Below, piece after piece: positions 9,121-20,223 of a stretch of DNA of 64,000 bases. The notes beneath the pieces were generated by a model. That model was not told the origin of the DNA. It saw only the letters and a program-made list of their open reading frames with translations, and did not search any database. Source of the DNA: G025836975 sp048751585 (GTDB taxonomy: Bacteria > Pseudomonadota > Gammaproteobacteria > Burkholderiales > Burkholderiaceae_B). The position numbers and the translations under genes were made by a program. The number at the start of each line of letters is the position of its first letter. Positions within the stretch are counted from its first letter, which is position 1. The stretch spans positions 62,001 through 126,000 of the forward strand of contig NZ_JAZHOB010000001.1 in assembly GCF_048751585.1 (NCBI RefSeq), written 5' to 3'.

Positions 9121-9799
9121 GTCAAACAATAAAATAGTCCGTATGCCGGCAGCGCAGCAGATTCCTGGGATTATGTCAGAGATGCAGGTCGCTGCCGAGA
9201 CTTTGCAGGAAATCGGTTGGGGCGTCAGTGTTTTCGGCAGCGCCCGCATCCGTCCCGATTCACCCTACTATGCATTAAGCGAGGACGTCGGCGCCCGGTT
9301 GGCCAAAGCCGGCCTGACCGTCATTGCCGGCGGCGGACCGGGCATCATGGAGGCCGCCAATAAAGGCGCTTTCGAAGCGGGCGGCAATAGCGTGGGGCTC
9401 AACATCAAGCTGCCGCGCGAAGCCAGCAACAATCGTTATCAAACTCACAGCCTTACGTTCGATTACTTTTATTCACGAAAAGCCACGTTTTTCATGCATA
9501 GCGCCGCCTACATCGCCTTGCCGGGCGGCTTCGGCACGCTTGACGAGCTTTTCGAAGTCCTCACCCTGGTCCAGACGCATAAAGTGCCGCCGGCACCCAT
9601 CATGCTGATCGGCACCGAATTCTGGTCCGGCCTTATAGATTGGATAAAAAGCCATTTGCTGGCCAACCAATTGATCGGGCCGCATGACCTGGATCTGCTG
9701 ACGCTGACCGACGATCTGGATCTCGTCATGCGGCAAATCGAAGAGTTCTGCCAAGACTATGCCGAAGAACGCGATGCGGCGCCCGCCCTTCCGGAATAA
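9119..9799 (+). CDS. LOG-family (TIGR00730) Rossmann-fold protein, probable nucleoside 5'-monophosphate phosphoribohydrolase
   Basis: A 226-residue protein with the family signature GGGPGIMEAANKGA (about 77-90) and LPGGFGTLDE (about 135-144), which form the nucleotide-binding and catalytic site. LOG enzymes split cytokinin-type or ordinary nucleoside monophosphates to a base and ribose 5-phosphate; in bacteria the role is mostly unknown. The first ATG (9119) has a weak ACAAGG 8 bases upstream. Later ATGs at 9143 and 9173 are possible starts and would remove the overlap with polA. It is divergent from polA. Confidence 0.85.
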   Translation: MSNNKIVRMPAAQQIPGIMSEMQVAAETLQEIGWGVSVFGSARIRPDSPYYALSEDVGARLAKAGLTVIAGGGPGIMEAANKGAFEAGGNSVGLNIKLPREASNNRYQTHSLTFDYFYSRKATFFMHSAAYIALPGGFGTLDELFEVLTLVQTHKVPPAPIMLIGTEFWSGLIDWIKSHLLANQLIGPHDLDLLTLTDDLDLVMRQIEEFCQDYAEERDAAPALPE

Positions 9800-9878
9800 T
9801 CCCGACGCATCCCTGCCTCCAGTGCGGGCATACAATTGATTATTCCGTTCCATCAACCCTTTTACCCGGAAGAATGAC

Positions 9879-11360
9879 ATGACCGCACAGCAGCTTCCTT
9901 TGAACTTGAACGATCCCAGCCTGTACAAAACCAGCTCCTACATCAACGGAACATGGATGGACGCCCGGGACGGCGCCACATTTGCGGTGGATAACCCGGC
10001 CACCGGACGCATCATCGCGCAGGTCGCCAATCTGGGCGCGGACGAAGCGCAAGACGCCATCGCCGCCGCCGACCGGGCCTACAAGGAATGGCGGGCGCGT
10101 ACCGGCAAGGATCGGGCCAACATCCTGCGCAAATGGTTCGACCTGATCATTGCCAACACCGAGGATCTGGCCCAGTTGATGACCCTGGAACAGGGCAAGC
10201 CCATTGCCGAATCGCGCGGCGAGATCGCCTACGGCGGCTCCTTCGTGGAATGGTTTGCCGAGCAGGCCAAGCGCGTCAGCGGCGACATCATGGCTTCGCC
10301 CAATCGCGCCAACCGGATGCTGGTCATGCGCGAGCCCATAGGCGTCTGCGCCGCCATAACGCCCTGGAATTTCCCCAACGCCATGATCACCCGCAAGGTG
10401 GCGCCGGCGCTGGCCGCCGGCTGCACGGTCGTGCTGAAACCCGCGGAACAAACGCCTCTTTCGGCCTTGGCGCTGGCCGAGCTGGCCCAGCGGGCGGGCA
10501 TTCCGGCCGGGGTGCTCAATATCATTACGGCAGACAGCGACCGCTCGATCGCCATCGGCAAAGTCCTGTGCGCCAGCCCCATCGTCAAGAAGGTGACCTT
10601 TACGGGTTCGACCGCGGTCGGCCGCATACTGATGCAGCAAAGCGCCCCAACCATCAAGAAACTGTCGCTGGAGCTGGGCGGGCACGCGCCCTTCATCGTA
10701 TTCGATGACGCCGATCTGGATGCGGCGGTCGACGGCGCCATGACCGCAAAGTACCGCAACGCCGGCCAGACCTGCGTCTGCACCAATCGCATCTACGTGC
10801 ATGAAGCCGTGTACGACAGCTTCATCGAAAAGTTCGCCGCCAAGGTGGGCGCGCTTACGGTGGGCGATGGTTTCACCGACAAAGTCGCGCAGGGCCCGCT
10901 TATCGACGACGCGGCGATCGTAAAGGTAAAAGAGCACGTGAAGGACGCCATCGACAAGGGCGCCAAGGTTACGGTCGGCGGGCAGGCCCATGCCTTGGGC
11001 GGACGCTTCTTCCAGCCGACCGTGCTGTCCAACATAAGCGAGGACATGCTGTGCATGAAAGAGGAAACCTTCGGCCCTCTTGCGCCGGTTGTAAAGTTTT
11101 CGGACGAAGACCATGTCATCGCGCTTGCCAACAACACCGAGTACGGCCTGGCCTCCTATTTCTACAGCCGTGACGTGACGCGCATCTTCCGCGTCGCCGA
11201 GGCGCTGGAATATGGCATGGTAGGGGTCAATACAGGCCTGATATCGAACGAGGTCGCACCCTTCGGCGGAGTCAAGCAATCGGGTCTGGGCCGCGAGGGC
11301 TCGGTTTACGGCATGGACGACTTCATGGAGCTCAAGTACGTTTGCCTGGGCGGGATGTAA
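9879..11360 (+). CDS. gabD: NAD(P)-dependent succinate-semialdehyde dehydrogenase
   Basis: A 493-residue aldehyde dehydrogenase. It has the cofactor motif TPWNFPNAMITRK, FTGSTAVGR, the general-base glutamate in LELGGHAP, and the catalytic cysteine in NAGQTCVCTNRI, a form typical of GabD. It oxidises succinate semialdehyde to succinate, the last step of the GABA shunt, feeding the TCA cycle. GGAAG lies ahead of the ATG. No gabT or GABA permease is adjacent, so the semialdehyde source is not shown by the context. It is separated from the LOG gene by 79 bp. Confidence 0.92.
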   Translation: MTAQQLPLNLNDPSLYKTSSYINGTWMDARDGATFAVDNPATGRIIAQVANLGADEAQDAIAAADRAYKEWRARTGKDRANILRKWFDLIIANTEDLAQLMTLEQGKPIAESRGEIAYGGSFVEWFAEQAKRVSGDIMASPNRANRMLVMREPIGVCAAITPWNFPNAMITRKVAPALAAGCTVVLKPAEQTPLSALALAELAQRAGIPAGVLNIITADSDRSIAIGKVLCASPIVKKVTFTGSTAVGRILMQQSAPTIKKLSLELGGHAPFIVFDDADLDAAVDGAMTAKYRNAGQTCVCTNRIYVHEAVYDSFIEKFAAKVGALTVGDGFTDKVAQGPLIDDAAIVKVKEHVKDAIDKGAKVTVGGQAHALGGRFFQPTVLSNISEDMLCMKEETFGPLAPVVKFSDEDHVIALANNTEYGLASYFYSRDVTRIFRVAEALEYGMVGVNTGLISNEVAPFGGVKQSGLGREGSVYGMDDFMELKYVCLGGM

Positions 11361-11372
11361 GCCCATTCCCAT

Positions 11373-11454
11373 ATCAAACGTGCACTTTGTCGGCTTCGCT
11401 TGCCTTACAAGTAGGTTCTCGCGCTTCGCCTTCGCCTTCGCGTTCACGTTTGAT
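11373..11454. repeat. 82-bp inverted-repeat element downstream of gabD
   Basis: ATCAAACGTG (11373-11382) is repeated inverted as CACGTTTGAT (11445-11454). The interior is rich in TTCGC units. It could be a short palindromic repeat or part of a 3' hairpin for gabD; no T-run follows. Confidence 0.45.
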
Positions 11455-11925
11455 CTAGAGCATTTTCGGTTCAAGTGCTTACGTGCTTGTTGGTTCTGCC
11501 GGTGCAATATCCAGTGGTAATTCGGAATCCGTGTGGAGTGTTTTCTGACGGGAGTTCGTGCGCGGTGGTGCCACTATGGACTGCGGGGCGAATTCCGTGC
11601 AAGGTATGCTCTGACGCGTGCCGGGTGGCGGGAGCCGGCCTTGCTCCTCGTGCCCGGTTCGGCGCCCTGCGCGCCGAACGCCGCTGCGCCTGGCTCCTGC
11701 GCCCGTTCGGGCTGCGTTCGCCGACGGCTCGCTCGGCCCCGAAAGTCGCCGCGTCCGGCCCCCGCCACCCGACCCGCTGCGGTGTTTTGCGTTTGAGGCG
11801 CCGCTGGGGCGGTTTTTGTGCTTGGCCTTTTTATGTGGCGCTCGGTGCCGCTGGAAGGGGTCTCGCGCCGTCCCGGCCTCGCGCGCCCGCCGCGCGGGCC
11901 AGGACATTCGAGCTTGACGGATGAT
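11455..11925. other. GC-rich gene-free stretch between gabD and typA
   Basis: About 470 bp of very GC-rich sequence. Open frames exist on both strands, but none has a ribosome site, a recognisable domain or protein-like composition (they are mostly Arg, Ala and Pro). I see no gene here. It could be decayed coding DNA. Confidence 0.5.
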
Positions 11926-11989
11926 CCATCGTCAACAGTGTCCATCGCCAACAGTGTCCATCGCTAAGGGGGTTCATCGCTAACTATGC
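11926..11989. repeat. Four tandem 16-bp repeats
   Basis: Units at 11926-11941, 11942-11957, 11958-11973 and 11974-11989 share CCATCG[T/C][C/T]AA. The first two differ by one base (CCATCGTCAACAGTGT and CCATCGCCAACAGTGT); the last two are more degenerate. Confidence 0.8.
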
Positions 11990-11995
11990 TGCCAA

Positions 11996-12101
11996 GGCGC
12001 AGCCGGTGGGCAGGGGATGGGCGAGGTTTGAGCAAGCCGCTGCAAGGGAACCCAGAAGGGGCGCAGCGATCCAAGCCCGGCCCCTGCCCACCGGCTGCGC
12101 C
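11996..12101. repeat. 106-bp palindromic element with perfect 21-bp ends
   Basis: The ends 11996-12016 and 12081-12101 are perfect inverted repeats of 21 bp. The 64-base interior contains GTTTGAGCA (12026-12034), a motif also present in the long palindromes near 52 kb. It lies between the converging gabD and typA genes. A directly repeated 12-mer (CGGTTGTATAAG, 12101-12112 and 12113-12124) follows. Confidence 0.8.
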
Positions 12102-12157
12102 GGTTGTATAAGCGGTTGTATAAGCTAACTCCACACCTGAACCAGGAAATGCGCTAG

Positions 12158-12187
12158 AAAAAGCAAAGGCGCCCGAAGGCGCCTTGC
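12158..12187 (-). terminator. Intrinsic terminator of the typA operon
   Basis: On the minus strand, a GCAAGGCGCC stem with a TTCG-type loop pairs with GGCGCCTTTGC and is followed by TTTTTC. It lies 27 bp after the typA stop. Confidence 0.85.
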
Positions 12188-12213
12188 AAACTGCTTTTCT
12201 TTACATCAAAAAA

Positions 12214-14030
<1,817 letters not shown>

Positions 14031-14034
<4 letters not shown>

Positions 14035-14789
14035 AATTCTTCATCCTTTTGTTTGGTGGTTGCTGGCAATAGGCCGGCGGGCAAGGCATCGAGTGCGATT
14101 AAAGTGGTTTGAGGCGCGGGCATGGCTTGCAACGCATCCAGTCCGATGGCGTCGTCCAGCTTGAACGGCCCGACGCTGGTGCGCCGCAAAGCCTTCAAGT
14201 GAGCGCCGCAACCCAACCGGCGGCCAATGTCCTGAGCAAGGGTGCGTATATACGTACCCTTGCTGCACTGAACCGCAATTTCCGCCTCAAGCCCGTCAAG
14301 GCTCAAGAGTTCCAGTTTGTAAATAGTGATCTTCCTGGCAGGCCTGTCCAACTCTATTCCCTGACGCGCGTACTCATAGAGCGGCTTGCCATCGCGTTTC
14401 AGGGCCGAATACATCGGCGGTATCTGTTCGATCTCGCCACGGAATTCCTCCAGCGCCTTGTCCAGTTCGTCGCGCTCGACGCCGCCGAACCCCTCGGCTG
14501 CCTGCGTGACGATATTCCCGGTCAGATCGCCCGAATCTGTTTCCTCGCCGAAGCGCAAGGTGGCTATATAGCCCTTGTCCGCCTCCAGCATATAACTGGA
14601 TATTTTAGTTGCCCGGCCAAGGCAACAGACCAGCAGGCCGGTCGCGAATGGATCCAGCGTGCCGGTATGTCCGGCCTTGCGCGCATCCAGCGTGCGCTTG
14701 GCTCGCTGCAGGGCGTGATTGCTGGACAAACCTTCTGGTTTGTCCAGCAACAGGACACCATCGAGCATCTGCCCGCGTCGGGAAGCCAT
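14031..14789 (-). CDS. truB: tRNA pseudouridine(55) synthase
   Basis: A 252-residue enzyme of the TruB family. The catalytic aspartate is in GHTGTLDPFATGLL (about 41-54), after the KPEGLSS motif. It makes pseudouridine 55 in the T-loop of nearly all tRNAs and acts as a tRNA chaperone. The protein is shorter than E. coli TruB (314), so the C-terminal PUA region is reduced. It lies 32 bp after rbfA and overlaps typA. Confidence 0.95.
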
Positions 14790-14821
14790 CGTTTAAAGTT
14801 CCATGCAAAAACGACAGCCTC

Positions 14822-15232
14822 TTAGGGCTGCTCGTCGGGGTCCTCGGGCTCCGAGGGCTTGAAGGGTTCGGCCTGGGGGCGATTGGCCCGGTCGATGAGT
14901 TGCGACAGTTCGATGCCACGCACGACCTGGTCGTCGTGGATGAAGCGCAGGGTCGGTACGGTATGAATATGCAGCAGCTTGAACAACAGGGAGTGCAGCC
15001 AGCCCGCTTTCTCGGCCAGCGCCGCGGTCGCCGCTTCGGGTTCGGCGCCCATGACGGTGAAATACACCTTGGCATGGGCGTAATCGGCCGACAGCTCGAC
15101 GCCGGTAAGCGTGATCAGGCCCGCGCGGAAAACATCGAGCTCGCGCTGTATCAGGCCGGCCAGATCTTTTTGTATCTGGTCGGCCAGCCGGGTATTGCGA
15201 CCCGGATTGGGCTTGGATTTATGACGGCCCAT
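14822..15232 (-). CDS. rbfA: 30S ribosome-binding factor A
   Basis: A 136-residue protein with the KH-like RbfA fold, seen in RLADQIQKDLAGLIQ and SADYAHAKVYFTVMG. It assists late 16S rRNA 5'-end maturation and cold adaptation. It starts 2 bp after the infB stop, indicating coupled translation. The acidic C-terminal tail (EPEDPDEQP) is not conserved in function. Confidence 0.95.
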   Translation of the reverse strand: MGRHKSKPNPGRNTRLADQIQKDLAGLIQRELDVFRAGLITLTGVELSADYAHAKVYFTVMGAEPEAATAALAEKAGWLHSLLFKLLHIHTVPTLRFIHDDQVVRGIELSQLIDRANRPQAEPFKPSEPEDPDEQP

Positions 15233-15234
15233 GA

Positions 15235-18183
15235 TTACAGTGTCCGGGCGATTTCTTTGATTTCAAAGATTTCAAGCTGGTCGCCGACTTCGATGTCGTT
15301 ATTGCCTTTCAGGGTAATGCCGCAATCAAAACCGGCCTTGACTTCCTTGACGTCGTCCTTGAAGCGGCGCAGCGAGTCGATCCAGCCGCTCCAGTGAACC
15401 ACATGGTTGCGCAGCAGGCGAACCTGCGAATCGCGCCGCACCACGCCGTCCAGCACCATGCAGCCGGCGATATTGCCCACTCGCGACAGGCTGTAGACTT
15501 CGCGGATCTCGACCATGCCGATGACCTCTTCGCGCTTCTCGGGAGCCAGCATGCCGGACATGGCGTTGCGCACGTCGTCCACCGCATCGTAAATGATGTT
15601 GTAGTAGCGCAGGTCGATGCCATTGTGTTCGGCCAGCTTCTTGGCGCTTTGCTCGGCGCGCACGTTGAAGCCGATCACCACGGCATGCGATGCAATCGCC
15701 AGGTTGACGTCGCTTTCGGAGATACCGCCCACGGCCGCATGCACGACCTGTACGCGGACTTCGTCGGTGGACAGCTTGGTCAAGGAAGACACCAATGCTT
15801 CCTGCGAACCCTGCACATCGGTCTTGACGATGAGCGCCAGAGTCTGCGTGCCTTCGCCAATGTTGTCGAACATGGACTCGAGCTTGGCCGCCTGCTGGCG
15901 CGCCAACTTGACGTCGCGGAACTTGCCCTGGCGGAACAAGGCGATTTCACGCGCCTTGCGCTCGTCGACCATGGCGATGACCTCGTCGCCCGCCGCCGGG
16001 ACCTCGGTAAGGCCCTGGATTTCGACCGGCGTCGAAGGACCGGCACTGGCGACCGGCTTGCCGTTTTCGTTCAGCATGGCTCGGACGCGGCCGAAGCTTG
16101 CGCCCGCCAGCACCGCGTCGCCGCGATTGAGCGTGCCGCTCTGGACCAGGATGGTGGCCACGGGGCCTCGGCCCTTGTCCAGGCGCGCTTCGATGACGAG
16201 ACCCTTGGCAGGCGCATCGACCGGAGACGTCAGTTCGAGGATCTCGGCCTGCAACAGAACGTTTTCCAGCAAGGCGTCGATGCCTTCGCCCGTCTTGGCG
16301 GACACGCCCACGAAGGGGACGTCGCCGCCGTATTCTTCGGGCACGACCTCTTCAGCCACCAATTCCTGCTTGACGCGCTCGGGATTGCCATCGGGCTTGT
16401 CGATCTTGGTGATGGCCACGACCAGCGGCACGCCGGCCGCCTTGGCGTGGTGTATGGCTTCCTTGGTTTGCGGCATCACGCCGTCGTCGGAAGCCACCAC
16501 CAGAATGACGATATCGGTGGCCTGGGCGCCGCGGGCACGCATGGCGGTAAACGCCTCGTGGCCCGGGGTATCCAGGAAAGTCACCATGCCGCGATCGGTC
16601 TTGACGTTGTAGGCGCCGATATGCTGGGTAATGCCGCCGGCTTCGCCGGATGCAACCTTGGTGCGGCGAATATAGTCCAGCAGCGAAGTCTTGCCGTGGT
16701 CCACGTGGCCCATCACGGTAACGACCGGAGCACGCGGCAGCGCTTCGGCCTCGGGGCCTTCGGCGATTTCCAGGAAAGCCTCGGGATCGTCCAGCTTGGC
16801 GGCGATGGCGGTATGGCCCAGCTCCTCGACCACAATCATGGCCGTTTCCTGATCGAGCACCTGGTTGATGGTAACCATTTGTCCTAGCTTCATCAGGTGC
16901 TTGATGACCTCGGCCGCCTTGACCGACATCTTGTGAGCCAGATCAGCCACCGAAATGGTTTCAGGCACATGGACTTCACGTGCGATGAACTCCGCCGGCT
17001 GCTGCTCTTTGCGCTCTGGCTGGGCATTGCGGCCACGGCCTCGGGCATTGCCGCCCTTTGCGCCCTTGCCGGCTTTGCCACCGGCGCGCCAGCCGTCGCG
17101 GCTGGGACTTGCCGGAGGCGCATCGGCCTTGGCGGCCGGTTTCTTGCGGCCGCTGTCGTCGGTCCAGGAGGACGAGACTTCGGATGCCTTGATGACTTTC
17201 TTGTCGCCTGCGGCAACCTTGCCGTCCTTTTTGGCGCCCTTGGCGCCGGCGGGTTTGTGCAAGGTACCGGAAATACCGCCGGCTTCGGGCTCGGGAGCCT
17301 TCAGAACCTTGCGCGGACGGTTGAGCATTTCACGCAAGGCGGCGGCTTCGGCTTCGGCGGCGCGACGGGCGCGCTCGCGCTCTTCGTCGACGGCGGGCTC
17401 GGCGACCACGCGCTTGGCGGCGCTCTTGGCCGGACGCGCGACACCCTTGGCGGCCTGCTTGCCGCTTTCGGCGGCGGCATCCTGGGTTGATCCGGATGCG
17501 GCCTCGGCACTTTTCGGGGCTTGCGCAGAGTCGTCAGCGTCAGCGGCGGCCTGAGCAGGCGCCGGCTCGTCTTGGACGGCGGGCTCGGGAGCCTCGGGCT
17601 GCGCCGGAGCTTGCGGCGCCTGGTCGGCAACCGGCGAGACGGCGGGCACGTCGGCCTTTTCCTGGGCCTGCGGCTCGGCAGCGCCTTCGGATGCGGGCTC
17701 GGCCGCGGCTGGCGGTTCCGACGCCTCAACGGGCTCTTGAGCCTGGACGGCATCGCGGTCAGGAGTGTGGTCGGACTCGATGCGCGGAGCGCTTTCGGGC
17801 GCGGCAACGGGCGCCGGCGCTTCCACTTGCGGGGCTTCTACCGCGGGCTCCACCACATCGGCCTTGGCTTCGGCAACCAATTCAGCAGGATCACGTTTGA
17901 CGAACACGCGCTTCTTTCGCACTTCGACCTGAATCGTACGCGATCGACCAGAGCCGTCGGCCTGCCGGATTTCGGAGGTTTGACGGCGAGTCAGGGTAAT
18001 TTTCTTGCCCTCGCTCCCGCCATGGGCGCGGCGCAACGACTCAAGGAGTTTCGCCTTGTCCGCGTCGGTGACGGCTTCGTCAACCGACTTGAGTTCAACG
18101 CCGGCGGAACGTAACTGCTCCAGCAGTACGTTCGCAGGCATTTTCAGTTCAACAGCGAACTGGGCGACGGTGTTACTCGGCAT
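15235..18183 (-). CDS. infB: Translation initiation factor IF-2
   Basis: A 982-residue protein. It has two small N-terminal IF2_N domains (one at residues 1-50, one before the GTPase), a linker of about 330 residues rich in Ala, Pro and Glu, and a GTPase domain with GHVDHGKTSLLD, DTPGHEAF and NKxD-like TKIDKP. C-terminal domains bind fMet-tRNA. IF-2 places initiator tRNA in the 30S P site. The linker is low-complexity, as in other betaproteobacteria. It lies 66 bp after nusA. Confidence 0.97.
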   Translation of the reverse strand: MPSNTVAQFAVELKMPANVLLEQLRSAGVELKSVDEAVTDADKAKLLESLRRAHGGSEGKKITLTRRQTSEIRQADGSGRSRTIQVEVRKKRVFVKRDPAELVAEAKADVVEPAVEAPQVEAPAPVAAPESAPRIESDHTPDRDAVQAQEPVEASEPPAAAEPASEGAAEPQAQEKADVPAVSPVADQAPQAPAQPEAPEPAVQDEPAPAQAAADADDSAQAPKSAEAASGSTQDAAAESGKQAAKGVARPAKSAAKRVVAEPAVDEERERARRAAEAEAAALREMLNRPRKVLKAPEPEAGGISGTLHKPAGAKGAKKDGKVAAGDKKVIKASEVSSSWTDDSGRKKPAAKADAPPASPSRDGWRAGGKAGKGAKGGNARGRGRNAQPERKEQQPAEFIAREVHVPETISVADLAHKMSVKAAEVIKHLMKLGQMVTINQVLDQETAMIVVEELGHTAIAAKLDDPEAFLEIAEGPEAEALPRAPVVTVMGHVDHGKTSLLDYIRRTKVASGEAGGITQHIGAYNVKTDRGMVTFLDTPGHEAFTAMRARGAQATDIVILVVASDDGVMPQTKEAIHHAKAAGVPLVVAITKIDKPDGNPERVKQELVAEEVVPEEYGGDVPFVGVSAKTGEGIDALLENVLLQAEILELTSPVDAPAKGLVIEARLDKGRGPVATILVQSGTLNRGDAVLAGASFGRVRAMLNENGKPVASAGPSTPVEIQGLTEVPAAGDEVIAMVDERKAREIALFRQGKFRDVKLARQQAAKLESMFDNIGEGTQTLALIVKTDVQGSQEALVSSLTKLSTDEVRVQVVHAAVGGISESDVNLAIASHAVVIGFNVRAEQSAKKLAEHNGIDLRYYNIIYDAVDDVRNAMSGMLAPEKREEVIGMVEIREVYSLSRVGNIAGCMVLDGVVRRDSQVRLLRNHVVHWSGWIDSLRRFKDDVKEVKAGFDCGITLKGNNDIEVGDQLEIFEIKEIARTL

Positions 18184-18249
18184 TCGACTCTCTCTTGCTT
18201 ACTACAACTATTTTTCAATAAACACACCTTGGCTCATGCATCACGAGTG

Positions 18250-19734
18250 TCAGGCATCGTCATTAAACCAATGTGCCCTGGCGCGCATAATCATCTGACT
18301 GGCGTCGTCTTCGGACAGGCCGGTAATTTCGGACAGCTCATCGGTTGAAAGCTCGGCCAGATCGTCCAGGGTAAGGACCTTGTTGTCGGCCAGCTTGGAG
18401 ATCAACTCGGGAGTGATCCCTTCGATTTCAAGCAAATCCTGCGCAACGGTCTGTACACGCTCTTCCTGGGCAATGGCTTCGGTAAGCAGCGCGTTGCGCG
18501 CACGGGTGCGCAACTCGTTGATCGTGTCTTCGTCGAAGGCTTCGATCTCGAGCAATTCCTGCAAAGGAACGTAGGCGATCTCTTCCAGTCCGGTGAAACC
18601 TTCGTCGATCAGGATGTCGGCCACCTCTTCGTCGACATCCAGTTTGCTGATGAAGGTCTGACGCAATTCGGTGCGCTCTTCTTCCTGGCGGTTCTGGCTT
18701 TCTTCCGGCGTCATGATGTTGATCTGCCAGCCGGTGAGCTCGGAAGCGAGGCGAACGTTCTGCCCGCGCGCGCCGATGGCCTTGGGCAGGTTCTCGGCAT
18801 CGACCACGACATCCATGGCGTGCTTGTCTTCGTCAACCACGATGGATTCGACGTGAGCCGGGGCCAGGGCGCCAATGACGAACTCGGCGGGATCTTCGGC
18901 CCACAAAACGATATCGACCTGCTCGCCGCCCAATTCGTTGCGCACCGCCGTCACGCGCGAACCGCGCATGCCCACGCAGGTGCCGATGGGATCGATGCGC
19001 TTGTCGTAAGCGACGACGGCGATCTTGGCGCGTACGCCGGCATCGCGGGCGGCCGCCTTGATTTCAAGCAGGCCCTGTTCGATTTCGGGCACTTCATTCT
19101 CGAACAGCTGGCGAATGAATTCCGGCGCGGTGCGCGACAGAATCACTTGCTGGCCGCGGGCGGTGTGATCGACCTTGTGCACCCAGGCGCGGATGCGGTC
19201 GCCCACGCGGATATTTTCCTTGGGGATCATTTCGCTGCGCGGCAGCCGGGCTTCAATCTTGCCGGTTTCAATAATGGCGTCGCCCTTGTCCATGCGCTTG
19301 ACCGTGCCGGAAACAATGTTTTCACCACGCTCAAGGAAGTCGTTCAGCACCTGCTCGCGCTCGGCGTCCCGGATCTTCTGCAAAATGGCCTGCTTGGCGG
19401 CCTGGGCGCCGATGCGGCCGAACTCTTCGGGTTCCAGCGGCTCTTCGATGTAATCGCCCACCTCGATGCCGGGAACGATTTCCTGGGCATCCGAATACAT
19501 TTCCTGCTGATCGGGCTCCTGCAGGCCGGCATCGTCGGGCACCACCAGCCAGCGGCGGAAGCCTTCGTGCTCGCCCGTGGTCCGGTCGATGGTGACCCGG
19601 ATATCGGCGTCTTCCTTGAAGCGCTTTTTCATCGCGGACGCCAAGGCATTTTCGAGCGCGCCGAAAACGACTTCACGTTCTACGTTTTTCTCACGCGCTA
19701 GGGCGTCAACCAATAAAAGAATTTCGCGACTCAT
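18250..19734 (-). CDS. nusA: Transcription termination/antitermination factor NusA
   Basis: A 494-residue protein. It has an N-terminal RNA-polymerase-binding domain (REILLLVDALAREKNV), an S1 domain (about 135-200), two KH domains (CVGMRGSRV and AIGARGQNVRLA) and two C-terminal acidic helix-hairpin repeats, which proteobacterial NusA carries. It controls pausing, intrinsic termination and antitermination. It overlaps rimP by four bases. The hairpin before rimP is a likely target for NusA feedback. Confidence 0.97.
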   Translation of the reverse strand: MSREILLLVDALAREKNVEREVVFGALENALASAMKKRFKEDADIRVTIDRTTGEHEGFRRWLVVPDDAGLQEPDQQEMYSDAQEIVPGIEVGDYIEEPLEPEEFGRIGAQAAKQAILQKIRDAEREQVLNDFLERGENIVSGTVKRMDKGDAIIETGKIEARLPRSEMIPKENIRVGDRIRAWVHKVDHTARGQQVILSRTAPEFIRQLFENEVPEIEQGLLEIKAAARDAGVRAKIAVVAYDKRIDPIGTCVGMRGSRVTAVRNELGGEQVDIVLWAEDPAEFVIGALAPAHVESIVVDEDKHAMDVVVDAENLPKAIGARGQNVRLASELTGWQINIMTPEESQNRQEEERTELRQTFISKLDVDEEVADILIDEGFTGLEEIAYVPLQELLEIEAFDEDTINELRTRARNALLTEAIAQEERVQTVAQDLLEIEGITPELISKLADNKVLTLDDLAELSTDELSEITGLSEDDASQMIMRARAHWFNDDA

Positions 19735-20216
19735 CGCTTTTTACCCTTGAAATCAAGAATGGGATCCAATTTGGCACGATCGACATCATCGAAGGAGAAG
19801 TTCAATACCTGGCCTTCACCTGACGGAGATTCGAGTTCAAGACCGAACACCGGGCCGGCAGACGCATCGGCAGCACCCTCGTTTACACGAAGCAGCCCTG
19901 CATATACCTTGCGGTTATCGACGGCCTCGCGCAGCTTGATCTCGACCCGCTCGCCGGCGAACCGGATGAAGTCGGCAGGCTGCTTTAATGGGCGGTCTAT
20001 GCCTGGCGAACCAACCTCGAGACGGCTGTAATCGATGTTTTCCACTTCGAATACGCGCGACAACTGTTTTGAAACCTGTTCGCAGTCTTCGATTCGCACA
20101 CCTTCGGGGCGGTCGATCGTGACACGCAAAAGCCCTAGCGGGGCGCGTTCCACATCGACAAGCTCGATATCCATACCGGCCAGAGCCTCTTGAGTTAAAG
20201 CGAATATATCTGCCAT
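19731..20216 (-). CDS. rimP: Ribosome maturation factor RimP
   Basis: A 161-residue protein with the RimP N domain (IELVDVERAPLGLLRVTIDRPEGV) and the SH3-like C domain (VLNFSFDDVDRAKLDPILDF). It is needed for 30S subunit maturation. I chose the ATG at 20216; a TTG three codons upstream lies inside the U-tract of the leader hairpin. It is the first gene of the nusA-infB cluster. Confidence 0.95.
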   Translation of the reverse strand: MADIFALTQEALAGMDIELVDVERAPLGLLRVTIDRPEGVRIEDCEQVSKQLSRVFEVENIDYSRLEVGSPGIDRPLKQPADFIRFAGERVEIKLREAVDNRKVYAGLLRVNEGAADASAGPVFGLELESPSGEGQVLNFSFDDVDRAKLDPILDFKGKKR

Positions 20217-20223
20217 AAAATCC

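Noticed and set aside
9121..9249. N-terminal extension of polA by 43 residues
   Set aside because: It does not resemble PolA and is antisense to the LOG gene. The family start is at 9120.
9840..11507. 555-codon minus-strand frame across gabD
   Set aside because: Antisense of a full aldehyde dehydrogenase. The composition is typical of a GC-rich shadow frame.
11479..11951. Overlapping open frames on both strands after gabD
   Set aside because: No ribosome sites, Arg/Ala/Pro composition, and long open frames are expected by chance at this GC content.
11926..11989. CRISPR array
   Set aside because: 16-bp tandem units without spacers and no cas genes.
15394..16887. 497-codon plus-strand frame across infB
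   Set aside because: Antisense shadow of the IF-2 GTPase region.
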